This document shows positions 1 through 4,404 of a stretch of 7,318 nt of DNA, piece by piece. This DNA is from Candidatus Woesearchaeota archaeon (lineage in GTDB: Archaea; Nanobdellota; Nanobdellia; Pacearchaeales; GW2011-AR1). Position 1 is the stretch's first letter. Each line of letters starts with the position of its first letter. The stretch covers positions 1-7,318 of the forward strand of contig JAAZNJ010000009.1 in NCBI GenBank assembly GCA_012798335.1. Reading direction: 5' to 3'. A program made the position numbers and the translations under genes. The notes beneath the pieces are model-generated. The model ran no database searches. It saw only the letters and a list, made by a program, of their open reading frames with translations, and was not told the origin of the DNA.

Positions 1-966
1 AAAACCTATAAGACAAGAAATTGTTGTTATTAAAATAGGAGAGATAACTCCATTCAATGTGTTTTCCATTGCCTTTGTTTTTTTATTTGACTTTTTTTCA
101 TAATTAAATCTTGAAATTATCTGTATACCAAAATCAATACCGATTCCCATAATCATTGAGATTGTACCACTTGTCATTGTGGATAAGCCTATATTCATTA
201 ATCCTAAAAAACCGGTTGTCCATATGACTCCAAAAATAATTGTTGTTAAAGGAGTAAAAACATATTTTACTTTTTTAAACATGAGGAATAATATTAAAAC
301 AATTAAAATCATAGAAAAACTTGAAGTTTTTGCAATAGAAGGCCCAATTTCATTAAGAACAGCTTGTTGAGCAAATATATCTCCTGCTAAATCTACTTTT
401 ATCCCAGAAGGTTTTTCAAAATTTTTAATAACATTATTTATTATTTCTGTTGCATCTTTAGAAGAAACGTCCTCATTAAATGAAAGAGTTATCAAAGCCA
501 TTGACTCGTCTTTTGAAATAATTTGAGAGTTTAATGAAGACTTACAGATTTGCTTTACTTTTAATAAATCACTAGGAATCATATTATAAACAGAATAAAC
601 ACTATTACCTATTCCTTTAACAGAATTTATTTCAGGAATGTTTTTTAATGAATCTTCTATTCTTTTTGAATATTTAATCAATTCAGGATCACAAATAGAT
701 TTTATTTCATTGGAATTTTTAAAAGAATTATCTATTGTTAAGACAATCATCCCTGAATTGCTATTTCCAAAATCTTCTGAAATCATCTTAAAATATTTTA
801 TGACCTCATAGTCTTGAGGAAGCATATCTTCATAGTTTACGCTTTTATTTTTAATAAGAGAATTTCCAAATAACATTAAAAGAGTAAATAAAATAAAAAT
901 TATAAAAATCAATAAAGGTTTATTACTTACTAATTTTGCGTATTTATCTATTATCTTTTTTATCAT
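1..966 (-). CDS. RND/MMPL (HAE3-type) exporter, C-terminal half; 3' end beyond window
   Basis: By translating the minus strand from the ATG at 966-964 I read 322 open codons to the window edge. Layout: TM1 about residues 17-34, an extracytoplasmic porter-like domain about 35-212, TM2 about 215-230, TM3 about 236-256, TM4 about 266-285, and the start of TM5 from about 308. TM4 carries GIGIDFG followed by SRF, the RND/MMPL-type pattern in which the acidic residue (D278) is the presumed proton-relay position. TM5's end, TM6 and the tail lie outside the window. The gene overlaps the preceding RND half by 23 nt in another frame. A strong Shine-Dalgarno (GGAGGG, 984-979) lies upstream, 13 nt from the ATG, which is rather long. 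It probably pairs with the upstream half to make one pseudo-symmetric RND exporter. The substrate is unknown. The family call is firm; whether the split is natural or an assembly indel is open. Confidence 0.85.
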   Translation of the reverse strand, partial: MIKKIIDKYAKLVSNKPLLIFIIFILFTLLMLFGNSLIKNKSVNYEDMLPQDYEVIKYFKMISEDFGNSNSGMIVLTIDNSFKNSNEIKSICDPELIKYSKRIEDSLKNIPEINSVKGIGNSVYSVYNMIPSDLLKVKQICKSSLNSQIISKDESMALITLSFNEDVSSKDATEIINNVIKNFEKPSGIKVDLAGDIFAQQAVLNEIGPSIAKTSSFSMILIVLILFLMFKKVKYVFTPLTTIIFGVIWTTGFLGLMNIGLSTMTSGTISMIMGIGIDFGIQIISRFNYEKKSNKKTKAMENTLNGVISPILITTISCLIGF

Positions 967-2134
967 TCTTGTCTAATTCCCTCCTTTTTTTATGTAATTC
1001 CTTCTTTTTTGTTAAATTTGAATGTAATCTTTCAGTAGACCAATGTTCAAATCTTTCTTCTAAAATTATTAAAGAAGGATTTACAATTATTGCAGATAAT
1101 ATAGAACAACTTATTCCTAATGCTAAAGATAAACCTAAATCTTTTAACATTGGCATTGGTGTTAAACTTAAGGCTAAAAATCCTACAATTGTTGTTGTTC
1201 CACTCCCTAATATAGAACTTCCTATCTCATTTACTGTTATCCTTATAGATTCAGATGAACTATTCTTAACTCTTTCTTCCTTATACCTTGAAACAATAAA
1301 AATTCCATACTCAACACCTAATCCTAAAATCATTGCACCAACACCAACTGTTGCTACTGATAATTTTATATTAAGGAATCCTGTTATTCCTAATGTCCAG
1401 ATTAATCCAAATAATAATGGAGAAAAAACAAGTATAGCTTTTGTAAAAGATTTTTGTAATATTATTAAAAGAATGAGAATAATAAGAGCAGCTAAACTTA
1501 AAGTAAATAAAGCATCTTTAACTAAAAGATTTAAAATCATTATTCTTATCTGAGGTGTTCCTGTAACATAGACTTTAATTCCTTCAGGGTTTTTTAAATT
1601 TGAAAGTATTTCCTTTATCTTTGAATCAATTTCATTAACCTTTTTCTCTCCTCCACCTAAATCAGAAGAAACCATTACTAATGTTGAAGAATAATCTTTG
1701 TTGAAAAAATTATTAGAATAAGGTATATTTGAAAGAATGAGTTTTGATTGTTCTAATGTTTTTGGAACAGTTGTAGAATTAAAAAACATCCCAATAGAAC
1801 TGACTGTAGAAATTATTTCCTCTTTCTCTAATTTATTTTGTAAATCTGTTACAAAACCGATAACCTTAGGGTCTCTTATATCATAAACATCATCTTTATT
1901 CTTGTTCTCTACTTTTATTAAGATTAAAGTTGCATCATTACCTCCAAAATTATCTTTTATTTGATTTTGTATTTTATAAATAGGAAGATCTTGAGGAGAC
2001 ATCTTGTTTAGATCAGACTGCATTGAAACTTTGTTTACCCCAAAGAATAATAATAAAGTTATCAAAAGAGATAAGATCATCACAATACCTGCATGTTTAT
2101 ATTGAATTTCAGAGAGTTTATCAAAGAATTTCAT
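944..2134 (-). CDS. RND/MMPL (HAE3-type) exporter, N-terminal half
   Basis: This encodes 396 residues, about half the length usual for archaeal HAE3/COG1033-type exporters (roughly 700-800 residues, from family knowledge). Layout: TM1 about 16-34, a porter-like extracytoplasmic domain about 35-200, then a block of five TMs (about 207-226, 233-252, 262-284, 306-324, 332-357) and a very basic cytoplasmic tail (360-396). TM4 contains GLGVEYG then SRYKEER, the family signature, with Glu (E275) where many members have Asp. TM3-TM4 closely resembles the same block in the downstream half, as expected for an RND internal duplication split over two genes. The start ATG lies 5 nt after the stop of the upstream Ig-repeat protein gene, with AAGGA 10 nt before it, so the genes are almost certainly cotranscribed and translationally coupled. 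Proton-driven export of a lipid or hydrophobic molecule is inferred from the family. SecD/SecF was considered and rejected on motif grounds. Confidence 0.88.
   Translation of the reverse strand: MKFFDKLSEIQYKHAGIVMILSLLITLLLFFGVNKVSMQSDLNKMSPQDLPIYKIQNQIKDNFGGNDATLILIKVENKNKDDVYDIRDPKVIGFVTDLQNKLEKEEIISTVSSIGMFFNSTTVPKTLEQSKLILSNIPYSNNFFNKDYSSTLVMVSSDLGGGEKKVNEIDSKIKEILSNLKNPEGIKVYVTGTPQIRIMILNLLVKDALFTLSLAALIILILLIILQKSFTKAILVFSPLLFGLIWTLGITGFLNIKLSVATVGVGAMILGLGVEYGIFIVSRYKEERVKNSSSESIRITVNEIGSSILGSGTTTIVGFLALSLTPMPMLKDLGLSLALGISCSILSAIIVNPSLIILEERFEHWSTERLHSNLTKKKELHKKRRELDKNDKKDNR
979..984 (-). promoter_or_regulatory. Internal Shine-Dalgarno for the second RND half
   Basis: GGAGGG on the minus strand lies inside the 3' coding end of the first RND half; 13 nt separate GGAGG from the ATG at 966. 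It is a strong match to the anti-SD and supports independent initiation of the second half, although the spacing is longer than the usual 5-10 nt. Confidence 0.55.
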
Positions 2135-2139
2135 TTTCT

Positions 2140-3393
2140 TTAATTCCTTCTTTCTTTAATCTTTCTTTTTTTGAGAAACACAACTAAAACAATTAAAACT
2201 ATCAATAAGATAATCCCATAAAATAAATACATACCTACATTAATTTCTTTTTTTAATATGTTAATAGAAGAAGTAACATCATCTACAATCACATCTTGGC
2301 CATCAATACTTCTTACTTGAAAATCTAAATAGTATTTCATAGGATCAGCATTTTTATCTATTGTAAACTCAAAAATACCATATCCTATTTCATTTGATTT
2401 CAAACTTCCAACATAAACTGATTTTTCTGTAAATTCAAAAGGCTGATCATTTCTTTGATAGACTCTTAGTGTTACATCTTTAGCATCTTTACCTGTGTTT
2501 TTTAAATAAATTTTTATTTTGCTTTTTGATCCAGGATACAATTTTGAAAGTTCTTCTACTTTTGTTATTTCAAATCTTGGTGTTGAAAAGATAATTAAAG
2601 GAATTTCCAATTCTTTTTTTTCATCCTCACCATCATTTTTATAATTTAAATTTAAGGTTGAAGTATAATTTTGTTGTTTTATCTCTTTATCTATATCAAA
2701 ATAAAAAACAAGAGTCTTTGTTGTTCCTGAATTTATGTCTCCTGTATGAACTTCATTAGAATAAGAACCAGAAGGAGTAAAACCAGAGGGTAAATCTAAA
2801 ATTGCAACAACATCTTCAGCATTATAATCACCTGTGTTCTTTATTGTAATAGACAAAGCAACATTTGTTTGTCCAGGAGCCATTTTTGAAGGTGAAGAAC
2901 TTATTGTTCCTAAAGAAAATTCAGGAGAATTTGTTGAAACTTTTATCTCAAATTTTTCATCCCAATCATATTCATCATCTTTTAAATTAAAATCAATGAA
3001 ATATTTTTTTGATTCTGCTTTGTCTATATAAATAACAAAATTTTTAGAAATGCTTTGACTAGAATTCAAATTTTCTATCTCCCATCTTCTTGAATCTTTA
3101 AATTCAAAAGGATCATCTTCTTGCATTTTTAAAGTTAAATTTTTCATAGAATTTTGATTATTCGTAATATTAACTCTTAAAGTAAAATAATTTTCACTAA
3201 CTGCATCTTGATAACTGTAATCAATTATATAATTATCAATAAAAATTGTTTTTGAATAAGAAGTAGATTTAACATTATTCGTTAATGAAATTAAAATCAA
3301 AGGCAAAACTATCAATAAAAACAAAAAACTTTTAGTATTTTTAGATGATTTTTTATTACTTTTTTCATTATTTAGTGAAAACACTTTTTCCAT
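2140..3393 (-). CDS. COG1361-type (S-layer domain) Ig-repeat membrane protein
   Basis: This is a 417-residue type I membrane protein. It has a lysine-rich N-terminus and hydrophobic signal segment (about 18-38), three Ig-like NEW3/CARDB-type repeats (about 50-150, 155-265, 270-375), a TM (about 388-407) and a short basic tail KKRKIKERRN. Repeats 1 and 3 share a PFEF motif followed by a bulge and a YF(I/L)DF-type strand (KKYFIDF, MKYYLDF), so they look like duplicates; repeats 2 and 3 each contain KNTG. Four N-glycosylation sequons are visible. I chose the ATG at 3393 over the in-frame TTG at 3408 because a TATA box is centred about 26 nt upstream, placing the transcription start on the ATG (leaderless). 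It is first gene of an operon with the two RND halves, 5 nt upstream of them. Pairing of COG1361 proteins with RND exporters is known in archaea as I recall it. An extracytoplasmic accessory or substrate-handling role is inferred. Confidence 0.85.
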   Translation of the reverse strand: MEKVFSLNNEKSNKKSSKNTKSFLFLLIVLPLILISLTNNVKSTSYSKTIFIDNYIIDYSYQDAVSENYFTLRVNITNNQNSMKNLTLKMQEDDPFEFKDSRRWEIENLNSSQSISKNFVIYIDKAESKKYFIDFNLKDDEYDWDEKFEIKVSTNSPEFSLGTISSSPSKMAPGQTNVALSITIKNTGDYNAEDVVAILDLPSGFTPSGSYSNEVHTGDINSGTTKTLVFYFDIDKEIKQQNYTSTLNLNYKNDGEDEKKELEIPLIIFSTPRFEITKVEELSKLYPGSKSKIKIYLKNTGKDAKDVTLRVYQRNDQPFEFTEKSVYVGSLKSNEIGYGIFEFTIDKNADPMKYYLDFQVRSIDGQDVIVDDVTSSINILKKEINVGMYLFYGIILLIVLIVLVVFLKKRKIKERRN

Positions 3394-3413
3394 AGAAATT
3401 TGAAACAAGTCTC

Positions 3414-3423
3414 ATTTATAAAT
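3414..3423 (-). promoter_or_regulatory. Archaeal TATA box for the Ig-repeat/RND operon
   Basis: ATTTATAAAT is centred at 3418.5, which is 25-26 nt before the A of the ATG at 3393. That is the standard archaeal TATA-to-start distance and predicts a leaderless mRNA. Purines and A-rich sequence (GGATATAAAA) precede it and could hold the BRE. Confidence 0.65.
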
Positions 3424-3457
3424 TTTTATATCCTTTTGTAGAATAATGTCTATAGAA

Positions 3458-3473
3458 TTATCTTTTCAGATAA
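3458..3473. repeat. Small perfect inverted repeat between tRNA and operon promoter
   Basis: A 6-bp perfect inverted repeat (TTATCT/AGATAA) encloses 4 nt. Read on the minus strand the loop is GAAA, a GNRA tetraloop. It lies about 35 nt upstream of the TATA box and about 15 nt past the tRNA 3' end. It could be a regulator site for the operon or a 3' hairpin on the tRNA precursor. A chance origin is possible in such AT-rich DNA. Confidence 0.35.
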
Positions 3474-3483
3474 ACTGATTTTG

Positions 3484-3488
3484 AAAAA
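3484..3488 (-). terminator. T5 tract after tRNA-Leu
   Basis: Five T residues on the minus strand directly follow the discriminator base A at 3489, so no CCA is encoded. A short T-run is a usual archaeal intrinsic termination signal. It is weak by length. Confidence 0.4.
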
Positions 3489-3657
3489 TGCGGGAGACAG
3501 GATTCGAACCTGCGCAGGCACTAAGCCACAGGATTTCTTATCCTACTCTCTTTAGTGAGGTCTTATATCCTCTCTTTAAGGAGATGTAGTGTTAGAAGAA
3601 CCTTGGTTCTTCCACAATCTTAAGTCCTGCCCATTTGACCAACTCTGGCACTCCCGC
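3489..3657 (-). tRNA. tRNA-Leu(UAA), intron-containing
   Basis: The 7-bp acceptor stem GCGGGAG/CTCCCGC is perfect. The D-arm has GG in its loop. The anticodon stem CAGGA/TCCTG encloses the loop CTTAAGA, giving anticodon TAA. The variable arm is long (15 nt, with GGC/GCC pairing), as in class II leucine tRNAs. The T-arm is GCAGG-TTCGAAT-CCTGT and the discriminator base is A. Exons are 3657-3619 (39 nt) and 3534-3489 (46 nt), a mature length of 85 nt, with CCA to be added enzymatically. It reads UUA and, by wobble, UUG; UUA is heavily used in the neighbouring genes. No confident promoter is visible: A/T-rich TATA-like strings at 3662-3680 lie too close to the 5' end. Confidence 0.95.
3535..3618 (-). 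other. 84-nt tRNA intron at position 37/38 (bulge-helix-bulge)
   Basis: The intron interrupts the anticodon loop after G37. The exon-intron junctions fit a bulge-helix-bulge: CTTA pairs with TAAG (4 bp). A 3-nt bulge AGA follows on the 5' side and AAA precedes TCCTG on the 3' side. Cleavage after the second base of each bulge yields exactly the canonical exon ends. On the distal side the second flanking helix is poor, so the motif may be relaxed. The intron contains a strong hairpin (stem 3595-3601 with 3606-3612, 7 bp, 4-nt loop) and a direct repeat of 9 nt (plus-strand CTCTCTTTA at 3546-3554 and 3570-3578). It is too short for a homing endonuclease and shows no clear box C/D pair. Confidence 0.85.
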
Positions 3658-3754
3658 TTGTATTTTATAAGAATATAAAAATTAGATTCCTTAAAAAACT
3701 TACTAATTTGTAAATTTCCTTATAATTAGAACTATAATTCAACTAATAAGCCAT

Positions 3755-3880
3755 TTATAATTCAAATTCTTCAATGAAGTCTAATATAACTTTGTATCTG
3801 TCTAAAAACTTAAAACCTTTATCTGTTAAAGAAACTGTTTTTTCATGATTAACACTATAATATTTTTTAAAAATTTTTAC
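3755..3880 (-). pseudogene. Remnant of an archaeal winged-helix regulator (C-terminal fragment)
   Basis: A minus-strand frame ends with TAA at 3755-3757 and reads 41 codons of protein-like sequence: a wing-like segment (KKYYSVNHEK), then TVSLTDKGFKFLDRYK and an amphipathic end with FIEEFEL. The pattern 'LT-x-KG-x-x-FL-x-x-Y' is characteristic of the C-terminal part of small archaeal winged-helix regulators (COG3432-like, from family knowledge). There is no ATG, and the frame closes at 3914-3916 after a low-complexity stretch, so the DNA-recognition helices are absent. I see no matching coding sequence in the other frames upstream. Most likely it is a decayed gene end; a very short non-ATG peptide is the alternative. 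Confidence 0.5.
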
Positions 3881-3900
3881 TTTATAATAAACAAAGAATA

Positions 3901-3945
3901 AAAAACAAACAAATTAAAATAAACAAAAAAATAAAAAATAGTGAT
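3901..3945 (-). terminator. T-rich terminator after the RRM gene
   Basis: Starting about 17 nt past the RRM stop codon, the minus strand holds repeated T-tracts (T6, T7, then several T3-T6 runs) without a GC-rich hairpin. This is the usual form of archaeal intrinsic terminators. It also shows that the winged-helix remnant downstream is not in a live operon with the RRM gene. The rest of this roughly 300-nt gap (3658-3754) holds nothing I can identify. Confidence 0.55.
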
Positions 3946-3961
3946 AATATTATTATATTAT

Positions 3962-4291
3962 TTAATATCTATCTCTATTAAAATTTCTTCTTCCGCCAAA
4001 ACTTCTTCTTTCACCGTTTCCAAAACTTCTTCTTGGTCTTTCTGATCTCTCTTCCATAGGTTTTGCTTCAGAAATTTTGATCTGTCTTCCTTCTATTTCT
4101 TTATCATTAATTTCAGCTATTACTTTCTTAGCAACTTCATCATCACTAATTGTTACAAAACCGAAACCTTTTGATCTTCCTGAAAACTTGTCCTTTATTA
4201 GAGTAATCTCTTCAGTTGAATAATTTGCGAAAAGAGCTTTTAAGTCTTCTTCACTCATACTGAAAGGTAAATTTCCTATATATAATTTCAT
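3962..4291 (-). CDS. RRM RNA-binding protein with Arg/Gly-rich tail
   Basis: This is a 109-residue single-RRM protein. RNP2 is LYIGNL (residues 3-8) and RNP1 is KGFGFVTI (41-48); the aromatic positions that stack on RNA bases are kept (Y4, F43, F45). The RRM fold ends near residue 76. The tail (78-109) is rich in Arg, Gly, Ser and Phe, with RRSFG and GGRRNF patterns, resembling the glycine-rich RNA-binding proteins of cyanobacteria and plants. Such proteins bind single-stranded RNA and often act as RNA chaperones, for instance in cold response; here that is inference. The start is well supported: AAGGAGGA (4308-4301) precedes the ATG with 10 nt after GGAGG. The gene stands alone, with its own likely promoter and terminator. 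RRM proteins are uncommon in most archaea, which makes lateral acquisition possible. Confidence 0.92.
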   Translation of the reverse strand: MKLYIGNLPFSMSEEDLKALFANYSTEEITLIKDKFSGRSKGFGFVTISDDEVAKKVIAEINDKEIEGRQIKISEAKPMEERSERPRRSFGNGERRSFGGRRNFNRDRY

Positions 4292-4300
4292 TTTACTTTA

Positions 4301-4308
4301 TCCTCCTT
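4301..4308 (-). promoter_or_regulatory. Strong Shine-Dalgarno of the RRM gene
   Basis: AAGGAGGA on the minus strand, with 10 nt between GGAGG and the ATG at 4291. It is a far better match than the weak or absent sites before the surface-protein genes, pointing to efficient leadered translation. Confidence 0.7.
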
Positions 4309-4363
4309 ACATTATATTAATCTAATCCATTAATAGAATCCTAAAACTCTTTATGAATTAATT

Positions 4364-4376
4364 CTATAAAATAATA
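4364..4376 (-). promoter_or_regulatory. Possible TATA box of the RRM gene
   Basis: TTATTTTATAG on the minus strand is TATA-like and would put the transcription start near 4343, giving a leader of about 50 nt that contains the Shine-Dalgarno. Similar strings are common in this AT-rich DNA, so this is tentative. The same T-rich stretch could serve to end transcription of the preceding surface-protein gene. Confidence 0.35.
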
Positions 4377-4404
4377 AGAAACTCTGTTTTTAAAGCTTTG
4401 TTAT

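Noticed and set aside
944..966. Programmed -1 frameshift at the A AAA AAG heptamer
   Set aside because: The heptamer is in phase with the second gene, not the first, and joining the first half to the second needs a +1 (or -2) shift, so classical -1 slippage would not produce the fusion.
936..1553. Plus-strand open frame of 205 codons opposite the first RND half
   Set aside because: It is antisense to the conserved TM block of a clear RND gene, and its peptide has no recognisable domain. No promoter or Shine-Dalgarno was sought in detail on this strand, but the minus-strand family motifs decide the case.
944..2134. SecD/SecF identity for the half-size RND proteins
   Set aside because: SecD and SecF have a different TM4 motif; the SRYKEER pattern after GVEYG is that of MMPL/HAE3 exporters.
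3546..3583. CRISPR-like direct repeats (CTCTCTTTA twice)
   Set aside because: There are only two 9-nt copies, within a tRNA intron, with no regular spacing or further units; they more likely contribute to intron folding.
3535..3618. Box C/D guide RNA or homing endonuclease inside the tRNA intron
   Set aside because: I find no convincing paired RUGAUGA and CUGA boxes, and 84 nt is far too short for an endonuclease.
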